DNA of 64,000 nucleotides from Gari tellinella. Its lineage: Eukaryota > Mollusca > Bivalvia > Cardiida > Psammobiidae. The translations under genes and the position numbers were made by a program. The notes under the pieces were generated by a model that had not been told where the DNA came from, made no database searches, and saw only the letters and a list, made by a program, of their open reading frames with translations. Location of the stretch: NCBI GenBank assembly GCA_922989275.2, contig OV277864.1, forward strand, positions 27,415,550 to 27,479,549, given 5' to 3'. Of this stretch, positions 45,701-55,926 are shown piece by piece. The first letter of the stretch is position 1, and every line of letters starts with the position of its first letter.

Positions 45701-48700
45701 GGATGAGTTCGATTATGGTTGAAATCAGACAAATAGGTCATGAGTTATCTACCTTTGAATTGCTGAAAATGCCATATTTAGCAGTGTTTACACTCTAGAA
45801 GCCACACATTTTATCCAATCTTTCTCAAACTTACTCAGATTGTATATTACCATAAGACTACGAATGAGTTCAATTATGGTTGTAATCGGATCAATAGGTC
45901 AAGAATTATCTACCTTTGAATTGCTGAAAATTATATATTTAACAGTGTTTTTCGCTCTAGAGGCCACAATATTTATCCAAGCTCTCTCAAACTTGCCCAG
46001 ATTGTATATGACCATAAGAGATCGAAAAAGGGTGATTATGGTTGAAATCGGACAAATAGACCAAGAGTTATCTACCTTTGAATTGCTGAAAATGCCATAT
46101 TTTACAGCGTTTACACTCTTGCAACTACAGTTTTCAATGGATTTTGATTATACTTGTACACAAAGTTTATTGCTATACATTCTCGAAGGAGTGCAACTAT
46201 TGTTGAAATCTAATCATTGTGGCAATAGTTACCTGCCCTTGATGTAATTTGTTTAATGCTAGAAAAAGGCTTCATTTCAGTATTGTTTAGGCTCTAGTTA
46301 TCTGCCTTTGATGTACTCTACTATACTAGAGTAGGTCGACAAACTTGAATGGATTTAGAATAAAACGAGTGAAATTCAAAGGTAAAGCTATCGATCAGGC
46401 TTCATCACAAATGGTGAGCGATATCAGGGCCTTCAGGCCCTCTTGTTTTCCAACTTTTTACCAGACTATGTGTAACCAACTAAGCTAGGTAAAGTAATGT
46501 CTTGAACCAATTACCTATTCTTCTGCTAATAGAGAAAAGTATTTCATATATCGTAGCAGATGGTAGCTTAATGCAAGCTAAAAATTAAGCGGAATGCATC
46601 CTGCTTTAAACTTTCAACTTGCTTTAAGTGGCCACCTGTCTTCAAAACTAAAATCAGTCTATAGCATTATGGGTTTATAGATTTTAAGAATGTTTTGTTT
46701 ATGAAATCTTTGAGTCTGTTTTTATTTTGTGAAACTCTTTGACTATGGAAAAATATCATAGACAGTTGCAAAGAAAATTGAATTCAGGGCTGACCCAACA
46801 ACACATTAATATGCATTAGTAAAACTATTGTATGGGGAGGGCGGTCACTGTCTCTGTTGTAAGAACTTGTTGCTCAACCCAATTCCAATGATACAAGATT
46901 GGTTGTATACAAGATTTATTTAATACAAGATTTTGTTGTATTTGTAAAAGTATTTATTGGATGACTTTGTGTAAATATTTCTAGTTTGCTGGTAGAAGAG
47001 TTACGCAAGACACTGATAGCAATATGGGAGGGAGGAAAGTCAGCCATATCTCCGGAGTCACTGCTCGAGGTCATCTGGAAACTAGTGCCACGCTTTAGGT
47101 AAACATTGCAGTCTATACTCATTGTAATGAGGTATTCAAGCCATAGGACACTGCTTAATGACCTTTTTGAAATGTTTAGAAAATTAAGACATACATACTG
47201 ATCTAATGGAAGTTTTTTTTTAATAAATATAGTAACAAATAAAACTGTTTTTAGTTTAAAATGGTAAAAGTGTGTCAGGAATTTGCTGCAGCCCAAAACC
47301 ACAGATTTAGGGATTCTAAACAGTTCAATGGCTTCTGCACTTGTTTATGTATTTGTATGTAAAACAGTTAATTAGCACTATTCTTTGATAAATTTAAAGA
47401 GCTTTCTGCATTACTTTTGTCCTGCATTAAGCTGCCACCTGCATTATAAGACTGACGACGAGACTAGTTTTAGTTGTTGCAAGCACCTGTTGAACTGGTG
47501 AGTGTTACATGAATCAGTATTGTCTGTTCACTGGTTAGTGTTATATTGGGCGATATTGTCCAGAGCTCAAGATAAGGAGAGTATTTCAAGAATTAAAATC
47601 CTTATTTCTGCATTAAACCCTATGGTGTCACTACTCATTAGAATTGTCTCGAAGAGACGATTCTAATGAGTAGTAACACTGTAGGATTTGGTGCTGAAAT
47701 TAGTGAGAAAATGATGGGTTTGTTCAGTTTACTCCCTCTTACCTGGAGTCCTGTTGTCTGTTTTACTGGTAAGTGTTATGGCAGTTGATATTGTCTTTTT
47801 CGTTTCCTCAGAGGTTACCAGCAGCAAGATGCCCATGAATTTATGAGATACCTCCTAGACAGACTGCACACAGAGCTTCTAGCCTTGCTACCCTACACCA
47901 ATAACAATAGTCCATTCATAGGTAAGTTAGAGACAAGTGTTAGCTTACAGAAGAAACAGTCCAATCTTGGTTAGATCAGAGACAAGTGTTTGGGGTGTCT
48001 AATCCGTGAGTAGCGTGATACTATTATATACAGACAATAAGAAGAGTTGACAGGGGTCTTTGTTAATAAGTTGGTCTAAAACTTTACTCCAATACTTTGT
48101 CTGAATATGCATCTGTGCTTAAATGAAACTCACACCTAGTTCAGCAAAATTGGTTTAGGCAGGTCTGCAATTAGAGTTACTTCCCTTCACACAACACAAA
48201 ATGGCAACTTCAAGTACATGTATTTAGCCAATAAGTTAGGAAATAACCAAAGCTGCTAGTAAATAGTTTAAAAGGAATGGAAATCAGTATTTCATACACA
48301 TTTAATTTGGAAAATCTTATCGATAGCAGCTTGAAAATAGATATTAAATGCTCAAAATTCTGTACTGTAATCTTGATGGGTACAAAGATAATTATATCTG
48401 AAAACTAGACTTTGAAATTCATGATTGACACTATTATTTGTTCGTTGACATTTAAATTTAAATTCATGGATAAACTGAACCACAATCCACAAAAAATTAG
48501 TACCCAATGAAAATTAATGAATCAGTTTAATAATTATTATGTTAAGATGGTTATATATATGTGCTGTGTGTTTCCAACATGAATCTGCTTGGCGTTTCAG
48601 GTCCAAAGGGTAAAAGTACAATAGTTACAGCCATATTTGGTGGTCTACTCCAGAGTGAAGTCAACTGCCTTATCTGTGGCATAGAGTCCAAAAAACATGA

Positions 48701-51700
48701 TCCATTTTTAGGTGAGCCAGTTGTCATCTTCAACCCTGTACTCCATAGATACTCATTTTTACGTAGTTTTGATTATAATCCCCCACTGAAGAAAATAATT
48801 TCAATGTATACTGTTGTGCATATGTGCCATAAGAAATATTTTCTATATCCTAGCAGATGGAAGCTTAAAGCAGGCTGAAAATAAAGCAGAATGCGCTGTA
48901 AGGTGTATTCTGCTTTACTTTCAATATGCTTTAAGTAGTCTCTTGTCTTCTAAGCTAGAAACAGGCTATGGGGTAATGGATTAAGGATGAGTCTCTTGAA
49001 CAGTTAACTCCTAGTGGTGCATAAACAATGCATCTTTTACAATGAGTATACATGTGAAGAGTATACTTGTCCTATGCAATTGTCCATTTGAAGTTTCAGG
49101 GTTGAATAAGTTAAGTGTGAAAGAGAGGTGGCTGCCTAAAGCAGACTGAAAGTAAAGCAGATATCTTTGGGTGCTATAGGGTTAAGAGTTAAACAAAACA
49201 AGAGAATTTAACACTATACGAGTCTAAATGTATCTTAAATGGAGTGAAATTTACTGGGATTTGTTAATTGCTTGAAAAAAAAACATACCAGTAAGAATCT
49301 CTTCTACCTACATGTTTTCCTTTGGCATATCATTTAAAAATCAAAACAAGTTTAATTGTATTGACTTAGTAAAGTCACATTTTATCTGGCCAGATTCGAA
49401 ATCTTTTTAGGTTTGCCTATAGTTATTTAGATTAAATCTGTTCATAACTGTTTGATATACAATTAACACCACATATTTCCAATTCATGGTCATAAATCAG
49501 ATAACAGAAGAAGCATTCTAACAGTATTCTGCGTTCTCTGTTGACAGATCTTTCTCTTGATATACCAGTCCAGTATCATAACATGAAAGCAACAAAGGGC
49601 AAGGAAAACGCAGATCAGCCAATTTGTAAACTTACAGGTAAGCAGCCCTCCAGATAAGAGGGAGTATACTGAAAAGATCAACATGTTTTGCTTGTTTCAG
49701 CACTTAATCCTATGCTGTGTCTACTCATTAGAATTGTTTCCTCTTATCGGAGCTGTGGGTAAGACAACCTCACAGTATAAACATCCGTTTTTACTCGAGC
49801 AATAATTGTAGCATCTGTTAAATAGTAAAACCTCTCTATTACAACAAAAAATGTGTTAATTACTAGGTGTTAAAGACAGATGACTGCTTAAAGCAAGATT
49901 AATGTAAAAGTTTCTTCAGGAGCTGTCTGTTTTACTCTTACCTTACCCTTTACTCTCAGCTGTCACCTGTCATTTAAACCTCAGAGACCTTCATCTTTCA
50001 TTGGCGCTATATGAGGATTTTGTGTTGCAGTGCCATAAAACCCAACTCATCCATCATCCTGTCATTTAAACAATTAATTATCCTTCTTTAATTGATGTAA
50101 TATTAAAAGGGGTTTTACAGTACATGGCTGTTTAGTCTTTGCAGTAGGGTCGTGTTGTGTTTAACCCATTTTATTCAGGATACACTTTTAAGTGTACCTC
50201 TAGGCAAACAGTTTTGATCTCAGATCAGGCCCCACACTGTGGGGCCTGATTTGAGATCAACACTGTTTGCAGCAAAGTCAATATTCTATCAGAAACTGCT
50301 AAAATCTTATGCAAATATTTGAGTTATACCTGCTGCAGACCACATTTTAAAATGGCTGCCAAATATTACCCAGCATACAATGGGTTAATCATGTTGTATA
50401 TTGTGTGTTCTATGCAGAATGCTTGACTCACTTTACTGAGGTGGAAGAGTTGGAGGAGACCGAGCTGTACATGTGTGCTGGCTGCAAGAAGAAACAGCGC
50501 TCTACCAAGAAGTTCTGGATACGTAGGCTTCCCAATGTAAGAGACTCAGTTTCACTTCGCATCTCTATGTCCTACAAAAAAATGAAACAAATTACAAGTT
50601 GCAATGGCATATTTATTTTCTGTAGTAAATATTTTATATCATTTAACTCTTTGCATGCAAGGTAATTTTCAAGTATTATTTCATCTTCGTAAAGTATAGT
50701 TTTCAATCTAAGTTACATAGAAATTGAACCAGAGTGTCAAACAGTTTGGATCCAGATCTGGATTAAAAATGTTTGCAAAATTGTTCAATTTTGAAGCTGA
50801 ATAAAACAAAAACCACCACCACACCACCATTCACTATTTCAACACCATGGACACACATTACATTTGCAAAAAGTCAAGATCCAGTTCAGACGGCTCCTAG
50901 TGGAGTATTTATTAAACTATCAAGAATTCCAAGTAGACTGGTTCATGTTTTGGTAACTAAAATGATCCATAAGGAAACTTGATATCCCACAAGAGTTACT
51001 TAGTGTTCAAAGAGTTAACAGACACTCCCATGGACACTTGTAACCAAACTCATTCAATTAATTTTCTGTCATTTCAGGTACTTTGTATACACCTCAAGCG
51101 ATTCCGGTGGTCCAATCATTTCCGGCAAAAGCTAGAAACATTTGTAGAATTTCCATTAAATCATCTAGACATGAACAAATATATATTAGACATGGTGAGT
51201 ATATGGAACAACTCAAACCACATGCCTAAAGGTGTGCATGTAATCATATTCTTTGTATTGACCCCTTTTCCGATATCAGCCTTTTTCAAGTCTTTACCAT
51301 TATACCAATTCAAGAAAAAAGTCATTTTGTGCTACTAATTAGTCCTAATAGACACAAATACAACGTTTTTCTTGCATACTGATATGATGATTCTTAAAGC
51401 CGACAGCTTCAATAGGAACTTTCTTGTTGTGGGCTGATTTGAGCATCATCTATCTTGAACACTTAAAAATGCTGATGCCGAGATGATGAAAGCAGCTGGG
51501 GAGGAGGGGATCGAGATGTTAAGACAGGTGGCTGAGACAGTCTTCAGCAACGGCGTGATACCCAAGGACTGGGAGGAGAGTTACATCCTGAACCTCTACA
51601 AGGGCATAGGGGAGGCTCTCGACAGAGGGAACTACCGTGGGCTCAAACTCACAGACCAGACGATGAAGTTACTGGAGTGGGTATTGGACACCTTTGTGCG

Positions 51701-54700
51701 TGAGATGGTCGACATTGACTCAATGCAGTTTGGCTTTGTTCCTGGAAGAGGCACTACCGATGCAATCTTCATCATACGCCAGCTTCAGGAGAAGTATATC
51801 GCCGCAAACAAGCCACTGTATTTAGCCTTTGTCGACCTGGAGAAGGCTTTTGATAGAGTGCCCAGGAAAGTCATCTGGTGGGCTTTGAGGAGTCTTGGAG
51901 TTGAGGAATGGGCTGTGCGTGCCATCCAGGGAATGTACACAGACACTAGGAGCTTTGTACATGTCAATGGGCAGTACAGCGAGGAGTTTGGAGTTGGTGT
52001 GCATCAGGGATCTGTCCTCAGCCCCCTGCTTTTCATCCTAGTGCTGGAAGCTCTGTCCCGGGAGTTTCGCACCGGTGTCCCATGGGAACTTCTGTACGCA
52101 GATGACCTTGCTGTGATGGCCGACTCGCTGGAGGAGTGTGTAGCAAAACTAAAGGCGTGGAAGGACGGGATGGAATGCAGGGGACTGAGAGTCAACATGA
52201 AGAAGACCAAGCTCATGATCTCTGGTCCTGGACTGAATCTTCTTCGAGACTCGGGGGCATTTCCCTGTGCAGTGTGTAGAGGTGGAGTTAACTCGATTGA
52301 GTGTTCCCGGTGCAAAATGTGGGTGCACAAGAAGTGCAGTGGCATCAAAGGAAGGCTCACCATCAGTCCGGACTATGTATGTCCAAGATGCCGTGACCAG
52401 GCTCGGCCGATTGATGTTAGACCAGTCACCCAGGTAGTTATTGATGGAACTCAACTTGATGTTGATGCAAGCTTCTGCTACCTGGGCGACATGCTATGTG
52501 CTGGAGGAGGCTGCGAGCTTGCCATCATCACCCGATGCTGCACTGCTTGGGGGAAGTTTAAGAAGCTCCTACCAATTCTTACGTCAAAGCATGTCTCTCA
52601 TAAGACCCGTGTACAAGTGTACAACGCTTGTGTCCGCTCCGCCATGTTACATGGAAGTGAAAACTGGGCACCCTCTGCCCCGGACCTGCAGCGGCTCCGC
52701 AGGAACGACAGGTCTATGATACGCTGGATCTGTGGCGTCAAACCCAATGATGAGGTCCACATAGATACACTGCACACAAGATTGGGGATACAGGAAGTGA
52801 CGGCAACTCTGAGAACCAGACATCTTAGATGGTATGGACATGTTGTTCGTGCCTCTTCATGCACCAACTCAGTCATGAGTATGGCCATTCCAGGCTCCAG
52901 AGGTAGAGGGAGACCAAGAAAGTCTTGGTCAGACTGTGTAAGGGCTGACCTGAACATCTGTAGTCTTGCAAGCATAGATCCACAGGATAGAGAAGCGTGG
53001 AGACGGGGTGTTAGACACGCTAGCCACCTGCTGCCTACCCCAGTTTCTGGGACACCCGCAGCAGTTGAAAAATAAACTCAGGATCAAGTCAAAGTCAAAA
53101 GTGATGTTTAAAATTGTTTTAATATTTTGGATTCTTTAGTTTTTTAGACTACAAAAAAAATGTGCAAAGGTAAAATATCTTTTCATCACCTCTTTCTGAT
53201 TTTTTAATGTAAATAAAGTGTTGGTTTTTTTGTGTCATTTTTCAGCATGAGACACGAGGTACCTCTGCAGGAAGCAACATCTACGACCTGGCTGCTGTCA
53301 TCGTCCATCATGGCTCAGGGTAACACCTTCACTTAAATATCTCATGTCTTTTTATGCTCTTTAATTATTTATTAGACAATTTAATGTAAAATGTCTGTTT
53401 GTTTGAGAAATAGAAAATCATATAAGGTACTCAACAAATCTTATAATTGTGAGTTTGATCCCCCGACGAACCAAGTCCAATGGATGAGACTTTAAAACCT
53501 GAGTTCCAATGTATCAGTGCTTTACACTTATTGAATATTTTCTGTATCCGCTCCCCTCTCTCTGGGGCGTCAAATTAGCCCATAGATGGCAGAAAAAGAC
53601 GATAACAAACAATCCAAAACCAAACCAATGTTCTTTACATCTTGTTTTATTTATTTTACCCTTTTTTTTCAGAGCTGGCTCCGGACATTATACAGCCTAT
53701 GTCTTAAATGAAGGTAAAGATTTCCCCACCAGAGTATATGTTGAATTTTTGACTAAAGTGGGAAAAACGTTTTTTATTTCCCAATAAACGTGTGTACGCT
53801 AAAACAATTATTTCCATTTCAAACAGTTTGGAGCCAGATCAGAGCCTGGTTACCCGGCATCTGATCAAGCTCCAAACAATTTGCCAATCAGGTCAACATG
53901 AATAGCCAGAATTGTTGAAAAGTTGTCCTTTTATATGTTTAATTGCAATGCGTTTGCGTTTAAACTGGAAATAATAACGTTTTCTTCACTGTTCTTTAGA
54001 ACTTTAGTTCGAATCCCAGTTGGGTCGTTCGGAATTTTCATGTGGGGAAGCCTTCTAGCTGGCGTGCGGAAGGTCGATGGTTCTACCTAGTTGCCGATTT
54101 GTGCCTGAAACAGTGTATAAAGGGCTTCTGGGGTCTTCCTCCACCTGTTATTAGCTGGACGTCGCGATATGACCAAAATACTTTTAAAAGCGACGTAAAA
54201 TCGTAACAAATCAAATCAAATCTTTAGAACTTAACAATGTGTACCACCACAAAGGTGGGAGCTTAGAACAGATTGGGAGAATAGCAGAAAGCTCATCTGG
54301 AAATTGTTTGCTTTACATCAAACTTGTTAAGTGCAGCTGTATTGTTATTTTGGGATCAGTTTGGATCCTGATCAGAGGCATAGTAGCTCTGTAACTGATC
54401 AGGATCCGAACTGCTTACAGTTCATCAGTGTAGCTGTCGTCATATTGTTAAAATCCAAGATTTGGAAAGAAAATGCAAAAACTCTTTCAACCCTGTTAAA
54501 CTCTTGTTGGTTATTATGTTCCTTTGTGGATATTTAAAGTTACGAAAACATGAACCAGTCTTCTTGGAATTCTTAGCAAACAGTGCAAACCCTGATCAGA
54601 GGGGTCCTGTAGGAGCCCTCTGATCTGGGTCTACACTGTTTGCAAACATAATGAGTATATTTTAACTCATTGAGCCCTAGTGACGCAAACATGCGTCCTC

Positions 54701-55416
54701 TACCAAAAGTGTACCTGTGAAGAGTACACTTGTCCAATGCAATCAGCAAAGTCCCTGATGAGAGGGCTCCTGCAGGAGCCCTCTTATCAGGGACTTCACT
54801 GTTTGTCATTTTGTAGTAAATAATAAAAAAAACACCTAAATAGTCTAAAATGGACCAGTCTTTATTGTAAACTGGAAGTGTCCATTGGAAGTCTCAGGGG
54901 ATAATGTGTTAAACAGGTTCATGGTGTTGAAAGAGTTAAGCATCCCCATTTCCTGAAAGACATCACATTGTTTTCCTCTGTAAGAAAGTCACATGTACAG
55001 GGCTCAAGATTAGGGGAGTTTTTCAAAAACTCAAATCTTTATTTCTGCATTTAACCCTATGGTGTGACTACTCATTAGAATAGTCTCTTTTAGACGAATC
55101 TAATGAGTAGACACACCATAGGATTTGGTGCTAAAATGAGTGAAAAAATATTGTTTTTGTTCAGTTAACTTCCTCTTATATGGAGCCCTGATGTAGCTAT
55201 TATATCCACAGAACATTGACAATTGATCCTATTTGATCCACAGGTCAGTGGTACCACTTTAACGACAGTTCTGTGACAGCGTGTGAGACAGAGACTGTGG
55301 TCCGGTGTAAAGCCTACATCCTCTTCTATATCCGCCGTGAGATTCGACTACCAGACTATCTCAATGTCGCTCTCAATGGCAAGGGAAAGTCAAACGGCTA
55401 CAGTACCAGATCATGA
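39730..55416 (+). CDS. USP3: ubiquitin-specific protease 3, complete, 14 exons
   Basis: This nuclear deubiquitinase removes ubiquitin from histones H2A/H2B in vertebrates. Exons: 39730-39817, 41688-41748, 43197-43409, 44298-44474, 44925-45041, 46985-47098, 47812-47921, 48601-48711, 49548-49637, 50418-50536, 51078-51194, 53246-53319, 53673-53713, 55244-55416. All are GT-AG and in phase, giving about 534 aa (human 520). Exon 1 starts MECPHLEET; the human protein starts MECPHL. Residues 1 to about 115 form the ZnF-UBP domain ([30 protein letters not shown]). A basic patch follows ([16 protein letters not shown]). The USP fold has catalytic Cys in [11 protein letters not shown], the QQQDAHEF box, two zinc-binding pairs ([14 protein letters not shown]), catalytic His in GSGHYTAY and the Asp/Asn box WYHFNDS. 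The ATG has G at +4. One intron (51195-53245) holds a LINE. Confidence 0.97.
40165..41163. mobile_element. two copies of one DNA element in inverted orientation (long foldback)
   Basis: Arm 1 (40165-40475) and arm 2 (40864-41163) are reverse complements over about 300 bases with scattered differences. Each arm has its own inverted ends (TTCTCTTTTCCAGT and ACTGGAAAAGAGAA). The 388-base spacer is unrelated. It lies in USP3 intron 1, so the transcript could form a long double strand. Confidence 0.8.
41431..41562 (-). repeat. tRNA-Thr-like sequence with an inverted partial second copy
   Basis: From 41562 down on the minus strand: GGGGTCCGATGGCTCAGTCG is the acceptor 5' strand and D arm with a good A box. 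CTTGC / GCAAG pair as an anticodon stem around CCTGTAA, anticodon TGT (Thr). GGTTCGAGTCC is a perfect B box. The 3' acceptor strand (GTCTGGC) does not pair with GGGGTCC, so it is not a working tRNA gene. The plus strand 41431-41461 repeats its 3' half in inverted orientation across a short AT-rich loop. A tRNA-derived SINE head or foldback element is likely. Confidence 0.65.
41990..42193. mobile_element. TTAA-3 hairpin MITE, copy 1
   Basis: TTAACCCTTAGCCCGCCA at the left and TGGCAGGCTAAGGATTAA at the right. The core hairpin is GGATCCGGATGAGACGCCGA and its complement. It is nearly identical to the copies at 56476 and 59453. Confidence 0.88.
42190..42460. mobile_element. TTAA-1 hairpin MITE
   Basis: It shares its left TTAA with the end of the TTAA-3 copy and ends AATAAAGGGTTAA. 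The core hairpin GCAGAATGCAATTTAAGGAGC is diverged. Confidence 0.75.
42812..42941. repeat. 130-base palindrome centred on GCCTAGGC
   Basis: The left arm starts GCTTATAAAGCGTTTGAG. Both arms carry the complement pair GGTCAGATTTGAG / CTCAAATCTGACC at the centre. Half-copies are seen near 7344-7400, 22185-22250 and 34853-34925, and a short-arm copy at 58081-58175. Confidence 0.8.
42981..43136. mobile_element. CAG-1 MITE, short
   Basis: CAGGGTTCCAGATAAGAG at the left and TTATCTGGAGCCCTG at the right. It ends 60 bases before the USP3 exon at 43197. Confidence 0.75.
43499..43752. mobile_element. TTAA-1 MITE, ends decayed
   Basis: CCGATTACTTCATAAATTTA at the left, hairpin GCACCTTATAGTGC, GGCTATGGGGTAATATG at the right. 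USP3 intron. Confidence 0.65.
44005..44257. mobile_element. TTAA-1 MITE
   Basis: TTAACCCTGTACTCCATGGA at the left and GAACAACAGGGTTAA at the right, hairpin around GGCCTTCAGCGGC. It ends 40 bases before the USP3 catalytic-Cys exon. Confidence 0.75.
45071..45251. mobile_element. CAG-1 MITE
   Basis: CAGTAGGGCTTCAGATATGG at the left, TATCTGGAGCCCTG at the right, with GATTCTAATGAGTAG in the core. The left core arm is partly deleted. Confidence 0.65.
45530..46446. repeat. tandem-core element, about four units near 160 bp
   Basis: It starts with inverted GCTCACCTGAGC and GCTCAGGGTGAGC. Units begin GTTTACACTCTAGAGGCCAC and contain GATTATGGTTGAAATC. It ends in the hairpin GGGCCTTCAGGCCC followed by TCTTGTTT. 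It resembles the element at 17961 in plan but not in sequence, and has a second copy at 62357. USP3 intron. Confidence 0.7.
46500..46680. mobile_element. TTAA-1 MITE remnant
   Basis: GATGGTAGCTTAATGCAAGC and the shortened hairpin GCGGAATGCATCCTGC are followed by CTATAGCATTATGGG. Both terminal TTAA are gone. Confidence 0.55.
47561..47753. mobile_element. CAG-1 hairpin MITE
   Basis: CAGAGCTCAAGATAAGGAG at the left, ACCTGGAGTCCTG at the right. The core is GAATTGTCTCGAAGAGACGA. USP3 intron, 58 bases before the exon at 47812. Confidence 0.8.
48729..48984. mobile_element. TTAA-1 MITE immediately after a USP3 exon
   Basis: CAACCCTGTACTCCATAGAT at the left, GGGGTAATGGATTAA at the right. It begins 18 bases past the donor of the exon ending 48711, so the open frame running from that exon into it is not coding. 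Confidence 0.75.
49645..49755. mobile_element. CAG-1 MITE remnant
   Basis: CCCTCCAGATAAGAGGGAG at the left and TTCCTCTTATCGGAGC at the right. The right core arm is deleted. It lies eight bases beyond a USP3 donor. Confidence 0.6.
49823..50120. mobile_element. TA-1 MITE containing a SINE insertion
   Basis: GTAAAACCTCTCTATTACAA at the left and GGGGTTTTACAGTA at the right. The hairpin core is AGTTTCTTCAGGAGCTGTCT. The right half is interrupted at 49980. Confidence 0.6.
49980..50057 (+). mobile_element. 78-bp 5'-truncated SINE with 14-base target duplication
   Basis: The body has GGCGCTATATGAGGATTTTG and GCAGTGCCATAAAACCC and ends CATCCATCAT. CCTGTCATTTAAAC occurs exactly at 49966-49979 and again at 50058-50071. 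Confidence 0.75.
50161..50388. mobile_element. TTAA-flanked hairpin MITE
   Basis: TTAACCCATTTTATTCAGG at the left, CAGCATACAATGGGTTAA at the right. The perfect hairpin is GGCCCCACACTGTGGGGCC within CAAACAGT arms. The interior right side (AATATTACCCAGCAT) is shared with TTAA-4. Confidence 0.75.
50643..51018. mobile_element. TTAA-4 MITE
   Basis: TTAACTCTTTGCATGC at the left and TTCAAAGAGTTAA at the right, with AAACAGTTTGGATCCAGATC inside. It is longer than other copies because of an extra GATCCAGTTCAGACGG block. USP3 intron. Confidence 0.7.
51470..53095 (+). mobile_element. 5'-truncated non-LTR retrotransposon in a USP3 intron
   Basis: A LINE fragment on the same strand as USP3, between the exons ending 51194 and starting 53246. 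It begins in the middle of the reverse transcriptase domain and ends after the stop in AAGTCAAAGTCAAAAG-type sequence. No clear target duplication is found. Confidence 0.85.
51483..53075 (+). CDS. LINE reverse transcriptase (partial) with a PHD-like zinc finger
   Basis: It would copy its own RNA into DNA at a nicked target. The 530-codon open frame covers RT motifs in order: [13 protein letters not shown] near 80-90, the first catalytic Asp in [13 protein letters not shown] near 115-127, [13 protein letters not shown], and the YADDLAV catalytic pair near 205. A Cys-rich segment follows at about 262-302 ([22 protein letters not shown]), in the Cys4-His-Cys3 order of a PHD finger. The C-terminal part has HLRWYGHV and [10 protein letters not shown], usual in animal LINEs. 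No stop or frameshift interrupts it, so the copy is young or recently constrained. The endonuclease and 5' part of the RT are missing. The first Met is just the first after the truncation. The clade is not set. Confidence 0.9.
   Translation: MMKAAGEEGIEMLRQVAETVFSNGVIPKDWEESYILNLYKGIGEALDRGNYRGLKLTDQTMKLLEWVLDTFVREMVDIDSMQFGFVPGRGTTDAIFIIRQLQEKYIAANKPLYLAFVDLEKAFDRVPRKVIWWALRSLGVEEWAVRAIQGMYTDTRSFVHVNGQYSEEFGVGVHQGSVLSPLLFILVLEALSREFRTGVPWELLYADDLAVMADSLEECVAKLKAWKDGMECRGLRVNMKKTKLMISGPGLNLLRDSGAFPCAVCRGGVNSIECSRCKMWVHKKCSGIKGRLTISPDYVCPRCRDQARPIDVRPVTQVVIDGTQLDVDASFCYLGDMLCAGGGCELAIITRCCTAWGKFKKLLPILTSKHVSHKTRVQVYNACVRSAMLHGSENWAPSAPDLQRLRRNDRSMIRWICGVKPNDEVHIDTLHTRLGIQEVTATLRTRHLRWYGHVVRASSCTNSVMSMAIPGSRGRGRPRKSWSDCVRADLNICSLASIDPQDREAWRRGVRHASHLLPTPVSGTPAAVEK
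53755..53990. mobile_element. TA-2 MITE, diverged
   Basis: AAGTGGGAAAAACGTTTTTT at the left and AACGTTTTCTTCACTG at the right; the core is the AAACAGTTTGGAGCCAGATC hairpin. USP3 last intron. Confidence 0.65.
54001..54224 (+). mobile_element. tRNA-derived SINE
   Basis: GTTCGAATCCC is a tRNA B box, the A box being lost. The body has TTCATGTGGGGAAGCC, GTGCGGAAGGTCGATGG and CCTCCACCTGTTATTAGC. The tail is AAATCAAATCAAATC. The body looks like the conserved central domain of bivalve SINEs, recalled from family knowledge only. Confidence 0.7.
54571..54648. repeat. TTAA-2-type hairpin without ends
   Basis: GCAAACAGTGCAAACCCTGA followed by its complement around GGTCCTGTAGGAGCC. Confidence 0.7.
54662..54912. 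mobile_element. TTAA-2 hairpin MITE
   Basis: TTAACTCATTGAGCCCTAG at the left and GGGGATAATGTGTTAA at the right; hairpin GAGGGCTCCTGCAGGAGCCC. USP3 last intron. Confidence 0.8.
54998..55190. mobile_element. CAG-1 hairpin MITE
   Basis: CAGGGCTCAAGATTAGGG at the left and TTATATGGAGCCCTG at the right; GTGTGACTACTCATTAG arms. It ends 53 bases before the last USP3 exon. Confidence 0.8.
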
Positions 55417-55468
55417 GGGGAATGGACAAAACCTCACAATCTTGTTACAGAACGAAACTTCTTAATAT

Positions 55469-55474
55469 AATAAA
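55469..55474 (+). terminator. USP3 poly(A) signal
   Basis: AATAAA lies 53 bases after the USP3 stop codon. Confidence 0.75.
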
Positions 55475-55926
55475 AGAATGTGAGACAGAAGTTCACAGGG
55501 TCATCAATCCTTTCAATTCTAATGTTTCTAAATGGACTCTTTCATTTTCTAAACAAAGAACAGTTTACATTAACCAAAACATGAACTAGTTTACTTGGAA
55601 TTCGGGTCAGTTTAATTAATACTGGTCTAAATTAGCAAACAGTGTAGACCCAGATCGGAGGACTCCTATACTGTTTGCCCTTGTCATGAGTATATTTTAA
55701 ACAGGTCCATGGTGTTAAAAGAGTTAATAGAGGGAGTCTTTATACAGTAAGACTATGAAGAGTAATTTTAGGATTGATGATTGATGGCAATCTCACTGAC
55801 CGTATAAAACGTGTGTCCGTGATACAGTTTAGCTTGAACAAGTGCTTGTAGGTTACATTGCTATACAACATAGTACAGGGGTATGTAATGGTAGCTTTTG
55901 TAGTGAACAAATTGACATAAAGATGT

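Noticed and set aside
45840..46247. 135-codon frame
   Set aside because: Runs over the tandem 160-bp core units in a USP3 intron. Similar sequence at 62507 is broken differently, so no protein is conserved.
48561..48878. 105-codon frame continuing past a USP3 exon
   Set aside because: The exon ends at 48711 with a GTGAGC donor; the rest is a TTAA-1 MITE.
52004..52975. Minus-strand frames of about 100-125 codons
   Set aside because: Shadows of the LINE reverse transcriptase frame on the plus strand.
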